Of a DNA stretch of 64,000 nucleotides, positions 52,335 through 60,792 are shown one piece after another; position 1 is the stretch's first letter, and the number at the start of each line of letters is the position of its first letter. Origin of the DNA: Aldehydirespirator sp965220345 (GTDB lineage: Bacteria; Actinomycetota; Acidimicrobiia; Acidimicrobiales; Aldehydirespiratoraceae); assembly GCA_965220345.1 (NCBI GenBank), contig OZ244822.1, forward strand, positions 2,046,001-2,110,000, given 5' to 3'. The notes below the pieces were generated by a model, which ran no database searches, had not been told where the DNA came from, and was given only the letters and a program-made list of their open reading frames with translations. Made by a program: the position numbers and the translations under genes.

Positions 52335-52928
52335 TCAGCTGGCTGCTGGCAGCCACGGCAGGCGCTGGCTCTCGTAGGCGCTAATGGTTTGAGTGTGGCG
52401 CAGTGTCACGCTGATGTCGTCAAGTCCTTCGATCAGGCGCTGCCGGGTTGCGGCTTCAAGCGGGAACGTTGCCTCAAAGCCGATAGCTGGCGCTTCGACT
52501 GTGCATCTTGTGACATCAACAGTGATCTCTAGGTCGGGATCGGCTTGCACGGCAGCCATCAACTCGGCGGCAGCTTCTGTCGATATCTGAGCAGGAACTA
52601 AGCCGTTCTTGGTGCAGTTGTTTCGGAAAATATCAGCAAAACGAGGGCTAATCACAGCATCGAAGCCGTATTGCTGCAAAGCCCACACCGCGTGCTCACG
52701 CGATGATCCAGTACCGAAATTGGTACCAGCCAACAAGATTGTGGCAGCTGCGTAGCGCTCGTCGTTGAGCACGAAATCTCGGCTGTCTCGCCACTCCGAA
52801 AAAAGCCCTTTCTCGAAGCCGGTGCGTGACACTTGTTTGAGCCAATCAGACGGGATGATCTGGTCGGTGTCCACGTCACTTCGATCCAAAGGCACTGCTG
52901 TGCCGCTTACCACAGACACGGCTTTCAT
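52335..52928 (-). CDS. leuD: 3-isopropylmalate dehydratase small subunit
   Basis: 197 residues from ATG 52928, which has GAGG eight bases upstream; an earlier in-frame start would overlap leuC. Small swivel domain of the isopropylmalate isomerase in leucine synthesis. Landmarks DVDTDQIIPSDWLK and LLAGTNFGTGSSREHAVWAL (substrate-binding loop). Cotranscribed behind leuC. Confidence 0.94.
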   Translation of the reverse strand: MKAVSVVSGTAVPLDRSDVDTDQIIPSDWLKQVSRTGFEKGLFSEWRDSRDFVLNDERYAAATILLAGTNFGTGSSREHAVWALQQYGFDAVISPRFADIFRNNCTKNGLVPAQISTEAAAELMAAVQADPDLEITVDVTRCTVEAPAIGFEATFPLEAATRQRLIEGLDDISVTLRHTQTISAYESQRLPWLPAAS

Positions 52929-52971
52929 GCGGGTTGCCTCAAGTTTGAGATGGGCTGGATCAGCGTGTTCA

Positions 52972-54405
52972 TCACAGGTCACCAGCGGTAGCGAAGCGGC
53001 CAGTCACAGCAGTAGCTGCTGCGGATGCTGGCGATACCAGATGTGTGCGCCCGCCGCGACCTTGACGGCCTTCAAAGTTGCGGTTAGAGGTGCTGGCAGC
53101 TCGTTCGCCGGGTGTCAACTTGTCGGGGTTCATTGCTAGACACATGGAACATCCTGGCTCGCGCCAATCGAACCCGGCATCACGCAAGATCCTGTCAAGT
53201 CCTTCAGCTTCGGCTTGTGCTTTGACTTGCCGTGAGCCGGGAACCACAAGCGCGCAGACGTTGCTGGCAACGTGTCTGCCTTGCGCTATCGCAGCAGCAA
53301 CCCGAAGGTCTTCAATGCGGCTGTTGGTGCAAGACCCGATGAACACAGTGTCAACAGCAATGTCGCGCATGGCGGTGTTGGCTTTTAGGCCCATGTAGTC
53401 AAGGGCTCGAGTGGCGGCTTCGCGCTTGTGAGGATCATCGAAGCTGTCAGGGTGCGGCACCGAACCGTTAATTGGCACCGACTGGGCAGGGTTGGTACCC
53501 CAAGTGATCATCGGCGACATCTCAGCAGCATCAAGGATGACCTCGCTGTCGAATCTGGCATCAGGGTCGCTGCACAAGCCGCGCCAGTCGTCAACAGCGT
53601 GTTGCCATAAGTCTCCCGCTGGTGCATGTTCACGACCCGACAAGTATTGGAAAGTGGTTTCGTCGGGGGCGATCAGCCCAGCTTTGGCACCTGCCTCTAT
53701 CGACATGTTGCACACCGTCATGCGACCTTCCATCGTGAGATCCGCAATGGCAGCACCGCGGTATTCGATGATGCTGCCAACACCGCCGGTGGTGCCGATA
53801 TGTTCAATGATTGCCAAGATCAGGTCTTTGGCGCTGCATTCGGTTGACAGCGTGCCGTTCACGGTGACGGCCATAGTGCCGGGCCGCATCTGAGGCAGAG
53901 TCTGAGTGGCTAGCACATGCTCTACTTCGCTGGTACCGATCCCGAAAGCGATTGCGCCGAAAGCGCCGTGGGTGGAGGTGTGAGAATCGCCGCACACGAT
54001 GGTCATGCCCGGCTGAGTCAAGCCTTGCTCCGGCCCGATCACATGCACGATGCCCTGTTTGGGGTGACCCATTGGAAAGTTGGTGATACCGAAGGATTCT
54101 GCGTTGCGGCGCAGAGTCTCGATCTGGTTGCGGCTAGTGGTGTCGGCTATGGGCTTATCGGTGTCGGCTGTGGGGACGTTGTGATCTTCTGTAGCGATAG
54201 TCAGATCAGGGCGGCGAACTTGACGTCCGGTCAGTTCGAGACCCGCGAAAGCTTGAGGTGAGGTGACTTCGTGGATCAGGTGAAGGTCGATATAAAGCAG
54301 GTCGGGCTCGCCGTCGGCACCATGTGCCACGATGTGGCGATCCCAAATCTTTTCGCTAAGAGTCCGTGGCCTATCCACAACGCTTGAGCCTAGAGGCAAC
54401 GCCAA
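52972..54405 (-). CDS. leuC: 3-isopropylmalate dehydratase large subunit
   Basis: 477 residues of the aconitase superfamily. Catalyses with LeuD the isomerisation of 2- to 3-isopropylmalate. DHNVPT, GDSHTSTHGAFGAIAFGIG, and the [4Fe-4S] ligands in IGSCTNSR and GCSMCLAMNPDKL are all present. Gene leuB lies on the far side of the defence island at 59749. Confidence 0.96.
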   Translation of the reverse strand: MALPLGSSVVDRPRTLSEKIWDRHIVAHGADGEPDLLYIDLHLIHEVTSPQAFAGLELTGRQVRRPDLTIATEDHNVPTADTDKPIADTTSRNQIETLRRNAESFGITNFPMGHPKQGIVHVIGPEQGLTQPGMTIVCGDSHTSTHGAFGAIAFGIGTSEVEHVLATQTLPQMRPGTMAVTVNGTLSTECSAKDLILAIIEHIGTTGGVGSIIEYRGAAIADLTMEGRMTVCNMSIEAGAKAGLIAPDETTFQYLSGREHAPAGDLWQHAVDDWRGLCSDPDARFDSEVILDAAEMSPMITWGTNPAQSVPINGSVPHPDSFDDPHKREAATRALDYMGLKANTAMRDIAVDTVFIGSCTNSRIEDLRVAAAIAQGRHVASNVCALVVPGSRQVKAQAEAEGLDRILRDAGFDWREPGCSMCLAMNPDKLTPGERAASTSNRNFEGRQGRGGRTHLVSPASAAATAVTGRFATAGDL

Positions 54406-54636
54406 ATCAATAGCGCGATTCGTTCACGCACGTCCGCTTTGTGTCTTGGGGTTTGCTGCTGACTGCTGCTAGCAGATTGCGATAGGTAGATTATTCAATT
54501 AGCATGAAATATAATTTCAATGTAGGCATGATATTCTAAAAGAACAAAACTTAAGACGATGTGAAGCAAAGGCTAAGATCTTGGACAGTCCACGATCAAG
54601 CAAAATAGAGCCAAAGCAAATAGAGAGGAAGCAGAG
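54406..54636. other. AT-rich divergent intergenic region with palindrome
   Basis: 231 bases upstream of leuC (leftward) and the retropepsin-like gene (rightward), clearly more AT-rich than the surroundings. It contains a perfect 6-bp inverted repeat TGAAAT-ATA-ATTTCA at 54505-54519, a possible operator. TTGAAA (minus strand, within the palindrome) could belong to the leuC promoter. It marks the left border of the island. Confidence 0.5.
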
Positions 54637-55035
54637 ATGGGAACCTTTAGTTGCCCGCTGAAGCTGAGCAGCATGAACGGCGACAAGAGCGTTGAAGTGG
54701 ATGCTCTTGTGGACACGGGTGCCTTCTACACGCAGGCACCTAGTGCTCTACTTGAGGAGCTAGGCGTGGAGCGGGCTGGGAGCATAGAGATTCAGTTCGC
54801 AGACGGAAGGGTCGTGCGGCAAGACACCGGTAATGTCTGGGCTTCCATCAACGGACAGAACAGCGAGCACGCGAGAGGCGTACCGACAGTAGTGATGTTC
54901 GGCGAAGATGACTCGCTAGTGCTGCTCGGTGCTTACACACTCGAGGGCTTGCATCTTGCAGTCGATCCTGTTCACCAGCGCTTTCTACCAGTCAAGTTGC
55001 ATCCGGCCTGCCCGTCGGTGAGTTGTGCTGCTTAG
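54637..55035 (+). CDS. Clan AA retropepsin-like aspartic protease
   Basis: 132 residues, one lobe of an aspartic protease. The active-site triad is DTGA-like: LVDTGAFYT with D26-T27-G28; a second conserved block VLLGAYTLEGLHLAVDP matches the LLG motif of the family. Small single-lobe members probably act as dimers. No signal peptide. GAGAGGAAG lies upstream of ATG 54637. Convergent with mcrC. A role in the island is not known. Confidence 0.8.
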   Translation: MGTFSCPLKLSSMNGDKSVEVDALVDTGAFYTQAPSALLEELGVERAGSIEIQFADGRVVRQDTGNVWASINGQNSEHARGVPTVVMFGEDDSLVLLGAYTLEGLHLAVDPVHQRFLPVKLHPACPSVSCAA

Positions 55036-55057
55036 AAGCCGAGCGAATAGCTAGCTG

Positions 55058-56410
55058 TCAGTGGCTGGCGATCCAGTTGGCTAGTGCCTGCAGTTGGTCA
55101 GCTATCTCTTTAGCGTCACCTGACAGATCTAACGCATAGGTGTGCAGCAGCTTCCTGGCGTGCTTCACTCGCACAGGCTGAGCGCCTAGACCTACTCGGG
55201 TTTTGTTGCCTAGTGCTTCGGAGTTGGCATCAAGGCAGTAGATCAACAGGCCTTCAGTCACGTCAAGCGCAGTGGTGTAGGCCAGTAGTTGATAGAGATC
55301 AGCATGTGTGCCGGTGCTGTTGTCATCAGCGAGTTTGTATTTGATGTCAGCCACGAACCGTGGCTTGCCAGCCGTCTGGAACACAAGGTCGGGTCGGATC
55401 TTGACAGCCCCGTATGTGTCAAGGCGATCTACATGCTGGCTCTTAACCTCTAGTCGCCCTCGCAAGGCTCGTGTGAGGCGTTCGGTAACGAAACGCTCAA
55501 ACAACTCGTTCATGTCCAGCATGAAAGCTGTGGACTGCGTGTCGCCGATGTCGTCTTGCAGAGTCAAGTTCGCAAGGATCAGTCGAGCTAAGTTCAGTGC
55601 TGGCTTGTAGTGCTCGTTAAGCCGGGTAAAGGTGATCTGGTCATGGTCGCTGTGATGATGACGCTGCTCGGCAGCCTCTTCAAGGGTGACAAGGTGTTGC
55701 ATGAGCCGATGCCGGTCAATTGGCTGCACACCAGGCACCTTCAGCGAGCGTGACACGGCAGCTTTCAGATACGAGTTCTCGATCACGTCAGCGGTGAACT
55801 CGGTGAACCGACAGGCCGTTGGGATGACCATGCCGGGCTGGGTGAACTGTCGGGCAATGTCGACACGACCCCGCAAAGCGATCAACCGGTCACGCTGCTC
55901 ACGGTAAGAGTGGTAAAGGCCGCGAGCCAGGCAGGTTTCGGTAGTGCGAGCGAACCATGAAATCATCGCGGGCAAAAGGTCGGCGGTTGTTTCGTAGTTG
56001 ACCGCTTCGTGATGCCAGTCCTGCTCGCGCAAACCCACCTCTAACAGCAGAAACAGGTTTTGTAGCGGGATCTTGGGCTTTACTAGCACCTGCAGGCCAG
56101 CCGCATTGACCGAACCGACATAGTTGCGTGCAGAAACTTGCCAGTGTCCCGATTGTTCGCTTGGTGCCACCGACAGGTAACGACCATTGCCGAGTAGGTT
56201 CAGTTTGCTGGCCTGCTCCTCGCTCAGTTTCAGCTCTTGTCTGGTGTACTCGTTGAGTTGGATGGCTTTGTTTGGTTGGCTTGAGTGCTCGTCGGGATCG
56301 TCAGCATTGCTGAGAGTGTCGGTTATAGAGCGGCTCACGTCTGAGTGGCTACCTAGATCTTCGGCAGGAGTGGGGATGGCGGACTCAGCCTCCTGCAACA
56401 CTGCGGTCAT
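55058..56410 (-). CDS. mcrC: McrC-like nuclease subunit of 5-methylcytosine restriction system
   Basis: 450 residues. Family blocks: GLQVLVKPKIPLQNLFLLL in the N-terminal domain, the middle LARGLYHSYREQRDRLIALRGRVD, and the C-terminal PD-(D/E)XK core RPDLVFQ...FVADIKYK with D and K catalytic residues. It would form the DNA-cutting complex with the adjacent McrB. The start overlaps the mcrB stop by 4 bases (ATGA), so the subunits are translationally coupled. The first 50 residues are low-complexity. Confidence 0.9.
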   Translation of the reverse strand: MTAVLQEAESAIPTPAEDLGSHSDVSRSITDTLSNADDPDEHSSQPNKAIQLNEYTRQELKLSEEQASKLNLLGNGRYLSVAPSEQSGHWQVSARNYVGSVNAAGLQVLVKPKIPLQNLFLLLEVGLREQDWHHEAVNYETTADLLPAMISWFARTTETCLARGLYHSYREQRDRLIALRGRVDIARQFTQPGMVIPTACRFTEFTADVIENSYLKAAVSRSLKVPGVQPIDRHRLMQHLVTLEEAAEQRHHHSDHDQITFTRLNEHYKPALNLARLILANLTLQDDIGDTQSTAFMLDMNELFERFVTERLTRALRGRLEVKSQHVDRLDTYGAVKIRPDLVFQTAGKPRFVADIKYKLADDNSTGTHADLYQLLAYTTALDVTEGLLIYCLDANSEALGNKTRVGLGAQPVRVKHARKLLHTYALDLSGDAKEIADQLQALANWIASH

Positions 56411-58062
56411 GTCCCGTTGCCTGTCGGCTCAGCACCTCCAGTTGCTGGGCTACCGTCGACCGTTTGGTCTTCATCGTCATGGCTGTCAGTTGAGTCACTG
56501 CGGCTTTCGCTGGCCTCACCGTCGTTGCTGCTCGCTCCGTTGGCTTGGTCTTCATTGCTCGCAACGTTCACAGCCCCTGTGCCACCTGCTTTAAGCCCGT
56601 GACGCTTGATGACGGCATCAAACTCGAAGCTTGCGATCTGCTCGGGGTCGCCAAAGAACTGATCCTCAATGAACGGCTCAATGTTGTACGCCCAAATGCG
56701 ACGCAACTGCTCTTCATGCGAGTCTGGCGATGAGCCGTATTTCTTCATGAAATGGCTCGGCCCCAACAAGAGATGCGAGCCTTCAAGAACCTTCTTGAGT
56801 TCTTCATTGACCGCCGAGACAAGGCGGCCAATCCACTCGGGCTCGCCTTCACGCTCAAGCCATCGGTCAAGCAGTCCTTTCATTGGCCCATCATCAGGGA
56901 AGAACGGCACAAAATGAAAGCGCCGTCGCAGGGCAGCGTCCACTAGCGCAATTGAGCGGTCGGCGGTATTCATGGTGCCGATGAACCAGAGATTCTCAGG
57001 CAGCGAAAACCTTTGATCTGGCCGGTAGAGAGTCTGCATGCTTTCGTCGCGGTACTCAAGCAAGAACAGCAACTCTCCTAGCACGCGAGGCAGGTTCCCG
57101 CGATTGATCTCGTCAATGATCATTACATGCCGTCTGTCAGGGTTGTCGCCTGCGTGCTCCGCAATACGAGCCAAAGGCCCGGGCATCAACTCGTAAGCGA
57201 TACCGCCCTCTTTGCTGGTGCCTAAAGGTCGGTAACCCTCGAAAAAGTCCTCATAAGAGTAGGATGGATGGAACTGCACAAGAGTTCGACACTCATCATC
57301 TGAAGCCAAGTGCTGTGCTAATTTCCGCGCCAGGTACGTCTTTCCAGTACCCGGAGGCCCGTAGAAGATCACCTGCCCCTTGTCCTTCAGCAAGGCCACA
57401 ATGTCTTCCAAGAACTCTTCCTCGACAAGCAAACTGCTCGCCAGTCCAGTCAGATCCACCCCCACCGAAGTCCCTGAGGGGCCTGGGTCTTTGCCTGTGA
57501 TCATCATTTGGAAGAAGCGCTGTGCGTGCCCCTCGGTCTTTATTTGTGTGACAGTTCTGCGAGGGGGCAGCGATTTCCGCAAATCTAGAGATGGGAGAAT
57601 ATCCCGATGTTTCCAGTCGACCGAAATGGTGTGTCGCCGATGAGCATCATGGCGGTAATAGTAGGGCTTAGTTACTTCTCCAATGGCGAAGTGTGAGCCG
57701 CTTGCTTGTGGCATTACTACAAGATCACCTTGGCGGACTTTTGATTGGAAGGCCCAGAGTTGACCTGCTCGGTTGCCGACTGTGCCCTTGCTGGCATCTG
57801 GATCATCTTCTCTGATCAGTTCAGCGATCTCGTCTCGGCTTGAGACTTGCGACAGATCGGGAAGGTGACCGAAGCCGAGCGCTGCGATACCTTCAGTAAT
57901 GAACGACTCCGCCGACTCGCCCTTCCCGCCAGCCCGAATGAGCCAAGCAGCGGGTGGGCTGGCCTGATCTTGACTCTCAGACCGCTCAGCTACGCTGTTT
58001 GGCTGCTCAGCGCCTGATAGAGGTTGGTTTAGGCTGTCGTCGCTGTGGTCGGTTTGGGTCAT
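56407..58062 (-). CDS. mcrB: McrB-like AAA+ GTPase with EVE-like N-terminal domain
   Basis: 551 residues from ATG 58062. The C-terminal half is a McrB motor: Walker A GPPGTGKT (235-242), Walker B IIDEINRGN (315-323), the GTP-specific MNTADRS (364-370) and paired arginines (379-381). The N-terminal domain (about 38-190) reads AWLIRAGGKGE, ALGFGHLPDL, and QSKVRQGDLVVMP then HFAIGEVTKPYYY, resembling EVE/PUA-like readers of modified bases; Escherichia McrB has an unrelated DNA-binding domain here. The last 70 residues are acidic and low complexity. Target is probably modified phage DNA; specificity unknown. Confidence 0.9.
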   Translation of the reverse strand: MTQTDHSDDSLNQPLSGAEQPNSVAERSESQDQASPPAAWLIRAGGKGESAESFITEGIAALGFGHLPDLSQVSSRDEIAELIREDDPDASKGTVGNRAGQLWAFQSKVRQGDLVVMPQASGSHFAIGEVTKPYYYRHDAHRRHTISVDWKHRDILPSLDLRKSLPPRRTVTQIKTEGHAQRFFQMMITGKDPGPSGTSVGVDLTGLASSLLVEEEFLEDIVALLKDKGQVIFYGPPGTGKTYLARKLAQHLASDDECRTLVQFHPSYSYEDFFEGYRPLGTSKEGGIAYELMPGPLARIAEHAGDNPDRRHVMIIDEINRGNLPRVLGELLFLLEYRDESMQTLYRPDQRFSLPENLWFIGTMNTADRSIALVDAALRRRFHFVPFFPDDGPMKGLLDRWLEREGEPEWIGRLVSAVNEELKKVLEGSHLLLGPSHFMKKYGSSPDSHEEQLRRIWAYNIEPFIEDQFFGDPEQIASFEFDAVIKRHGLKAGGTGAVNVASNEDQANGASSNDGEASESRSDSTDSHDDEDQTVDGSPATGGAEPTGNGT

Positions 58063-58222
58063 GGCGCTCTTTCTCGGTTGGGCGGTGGAGTCCACCGTAG
58101 ATGCCGGAATCGAAAGCCGCATCTTCGCAGAGTTTGCTGTTGATGTGCCAATGCGCAATCCCAGCCTGCTAGCGGCGCAGACAGCACTTGATTGGTCAAA
58201 TTAAAATGACTACAGTGAGGCG

Positions 58223-58540
58223 ATGGCAACACCTTCAAATGCTCAATCAGGCGAGCGCATCGTTCCAGCTGGAGAATTCAAGACCAACTGTCTGCGGTTG
58301 ATGGACGAAGTGCAAGAGACTGGTGCAGAAATTGTGGTCACCAAGCACCGCCGACCCGTGGTGAGGGTCAGCCCGTTTCGTGAGGAACAGCCCAAGTTTG
58401 TGGGTTCGTGCAAGGGACAGCTTCGGATTTTGTCAGACATTGATGCAGAACAGCCGATCCCGCTAGATGACTGGGATATCGTCGCTCGTTCTGAGCAAGT
58501 TATTAACCCCGATGGCGTAAACCTTGCCAGCATCTTTTGA
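58223..58540 (+). CDS. VapB/Phd-type antitoxin
   Basis: 105 residues. The N-terminal Phd/YefM fold is recognisable: RIVPAGEFKTNCLRLMDEV, AEIVVTKHRRPVVRVSP. The C-terminal part (IPLDDWDIV) would neutralise the toxin. TAAAAT about 10 bases into the AT-rich upstream region could be a -10 element. It overlaps the toxin start by 4 bases (TTGA), the usual antitoxin-toxin coupling. Confidence 0.85.
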   Translation: MATPSNAQSGERIVPAGEFKTNCLRLMDEVQETGAEIVVTKHRRPVVRVSPFREEQPKFVGSCKGQLRILSDIDAEQPIPLDDWDIVARSEQVINPDGVNLASIF

Positions 58541-58970
58541 CTATTTTGCTAGACACCAACGTCTTGCTGCGACTGCTTACAGACAGTCCAGCAATCCGTG
58601 AGAACTTAAAGCAGAGGTTGAGACTCTGTTGGCGGACGGTGAGGTGGCTGTCTCAGCTGCCACTTTCATGGAAACCACACGCCTTCATCATCACGGACGC
58701 ATTGACTTGGGCTGCCATCCCTCCAAGTGGCGCCAACAGCTTTTGCAGTCAGGGTTGAGGGAGGTTCCCATTGATGGACAACTGCTTGTGGAGGCAGTTC
58801 TGCTGATGGATTCCGGCTTCCACAAAGACCCGGTTGATCAAATGATCGTGGCCACTGCAATATTGGCAGGTATGACCTTGGCAACATTTGATAGAGAAAT
58901 CATTGCTTGGGCAGCGAAAACGCATCTCGTACCCATAGCTCAAGTTGTTGATGGCATTGCTGAGGACTGA
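58537..58970 (+). pseudogene. VapC-type PIN toxin, frameshifted
   Basis: The N-terminus ILLDTNVLLRLLTDSP carries the first catalytic aspartate. The frame then breaks near 58603-58612 (after AIRENLK) and continues one frame over: EVETLLADGEVAVSAATFME, with the later acidic residues in HKDPVDQMIVATA and LATFDREI. A single missing base would account for it. As read, the PIN domain is not made, so the toxin is probably dead; a sequencing error is the alternative. Confidence 0.8.
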
Positions 58971-59007
58971 CTAGAACCCGTTGCCGCGCGACAACTTCAC
59001 CAACTGC

Positions 59008-59151
59008 TCACTGGCCGGTGATGACCGGTGGCGAGGAATCGTCGGTGGAGGCATCCCACACAATCAACGCAGCAGCCGCCCCCAAAAACAAAGCACCAGC
59101 CACCAAAGCGATCCGTGCCCATCGCAGCGTGCGAGGCTCGCCGTTATCCAT
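59008..59151 (-). CDS. 47-residue single-pass membrane protein downstream of greA
   Basis: ATG 59151 to TGA 59008. A basic N-terminus (EPRTLRWAR) precedes one hydrophobic segment (IALVAGALFLGAAAALIVW, about residues 14-32) and an acidic tail DASTDDSSPPVITGQ. AGAGGTGG lies about nine bases upstream. It follows greA on the same strand with an 79-base gap. Actinobacteria often carry a small membrane protein beside greA. Function unknown. Confidence 0.6.
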   Translation of the reverse strand: MDNGEPRTLRWARIALVAGALFLGAAAALIVWDASTDDSSPPVITGQ

Positions 59152-59230
59152 CAAACCGAACCACCTCTGCCAATCACCTCTACCAAATCAACTCTGCTGT
59201 TAAGACCTGTTCCAGATGCGTGGCTGTGGC

Positions 59231-59713
59231 TTATTCCACATCAACTACAGTAACTTGCTGGCGACCAGCGGGAGAGTCAAACTCGACAGTGTCGCCTTTA
59301 GATGCACCCAGCAGAGCTTCACCCATCGGCGAGCCTGGAGACACCACCGTCACGTCATCTTGGCGCTCCTCAATCACACCTACCAAAAACCGTTCGGGCT
59401 CGTCATCATCGTCATCATCTTCGTAGGCAACCGACACAATTGAGCCCAATATCACCCCCGAGCTGTCGCCGCCGGTTTCGGGGACGATGATCTCAGCGTC
59501 GGTCAGAATCCGGTTGAGATGAACGATGCGTCCTTCCATCTTGGCCTGCTCTTCTTTGGCGGCGTGATAGTCACCATTCTCTGACAAGTCTCCGAGCTTG
59601 CGAGCAGTTTCGATCTTGTCGGCGATCTCAATACGACCGCGTGTGGACAGCTCATGCAGTTCGGCGCTCAAACGATCATGGGCAGCCTGCGAAAGTTGAT
59701 GGGTATCTGGCAC
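59231..59713 (-). CDS. greA: Transcription elongation factor GreA
   Basis: 160 residues. Rescues backtracked RNA polymerase by stimulating transcript cleavage. The N-terminal coiled coil has the acidic tip LGDLSENGDYHAAKEEQ; the C-terminal FKBP-like domain ends SPMGEALLGASKGDTVEFDSPAG. A run of Asp (EDDDDDDEPE) is inserted in the C-terminal domain. Start is GTG 59713, 35 bases from the divergent leuB start. Confidence 0.94.
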   Translation of the reverse strand: MPDTHQLSQAAHDRLSAELHELSTRGRIEIADKIETARKLGDLSENGDYHAAKEEQAKMEGRIVHLNRILTDAEIIVPETGGDSSGVILGSIVSVAYEDDDDDDEPERFLVGVIEERQDDVTVVSPGSPMGEALLGASKGDTVEFDSPAGRQQVTVVDVE

Positions 59714-59748
59714 TACAACAACCTACCGTCACCAAGTTATGCTGCCGA

Positions 59749-60717
59749 ATGCCGCGTCGTGTTGGAGTCATAGGGGGCGACGGCATCGGCCCCGAAGTTG
59801 TAGCCGAAGGCCTAAAAGTAATAGCCGCATCTGGGGTGGCTCTGGAAGTCACCCATTACGACCTCGGTGGCACTCGTTATCTGCGTGACGGCACCGTGCT
59901 TGACGATGCCACTGTTGAAGAGTGGCGACATCTTGACGCGCTTTATATGGGTGCTGTCGGCACTCCCGCAGTTGCTCCTGGGATCATCGAGCGGGGTCTG
60001 CTGCTGAAAATGCGTTTCGAGCTTGACCTCTACATCAACTACAGACCTTTCACAGCACCCGGTCATGACTTTGTGGTGATACGCGAAAACACCGAAGGCA
60101 GCTACACAGGCGAAGGCGGATTCCTGCGCCGCGGAACTCCTGATGAGATCGCTACTCAGGGATCGGTAAACACTCGTTACGGTGTCGAGCGAGCCGTTCG
60201 TTACGCCTTTGAACTCGCAGTCAAGCGACGCAAGCATCTGACGCTGGTTCACAAAACCAATGTGTTGACCTTCGCTGGTGATCTATGGGAACGCACTTTT
60301 AACGCAGTCGCAGAGGAATACAACGAAGTCACCACCGCCTACAACCATGTAGACGCGGCCTGCATCTACTTTGTGGAAGACCCAGCCCGCTACGACGTGA
60401 TAGTCACCGACAACCTTTTTGGTGACATCCTCACCGATCTCGGGGGTGCAGTGTCAGGCGGTATCGGACTGGCACCCACAGCCAACCTGCATCCAGGGCG
60501 AGTATCAATGTTCGAACCAGTTCACGGCTCCGCGCCTGACATCGCTGGCACATGTCAAGCCAATCCGGTTGCGGCGGTGCTGTCGGGCGCGATGATGCTA
60601 GATCATCTAGGCGAGCCTGAAGCCGCCGAACGCATCCGCAGGGCCTGCGAGCAGCCCGAGACTCTTACTGGCACTACCAGCGAAATAGGTGATGCCATAG
60701 TCGCACGGCTCGGTTAG
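59749..60717 (+). CDS. leuB: 3-isopropylmalate dehydrogenase
   Basis: 322 residues from ATG 59749. Oxidative decarboxylation in leucine synthesis. GGDGIGPEV (9-17), the substrate loop VIRENTEGSYTGEGG, VTDNLFGDILTDLGG with metal-binding aspartates, and FEPVHGSAPDIAG with the NAD-binding part are all clear. At 322 residues it belongs to the short, archaeal/actinobacterial type. Upstream in-frame codons belong to the greA region and lack coding character. Confidence 0.94.
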   Translation: MPRRVGVIGGDGIGPEVVAEGLKVIAASGVALEVTHYDLGGTRYLRDGTVLDDATVEEWRHLDALYMGAVGTPAVAPGIIERGLLLKMRFELDLYINYRPFTAPGHDFVVIRENTEGSYTGEGGFLRRGTPDEIATQGSVNTRYGVERAVRYAFELAVKRRKHLTLVHKTNVLTFAGDLWERTFNAVAEEYNEVTTAYNHVDAACIYFVEDPARYDVIVTDNLFGDILTDLGGAVSGGIGLAPTANLHPGRVSMFEPVHGSAPDIAGTCQANPVAAVLSGAMMLDHLGEPEAAERIRRACEQPETLTGTTSEIGDAIVARLG

Positions 60718-60792
60718 CGAACCCGATCAACAATAGACTTTGTGACCACATTCACGGATTGATCACACTCACGGAAAGCAGAAGCCAAGACC

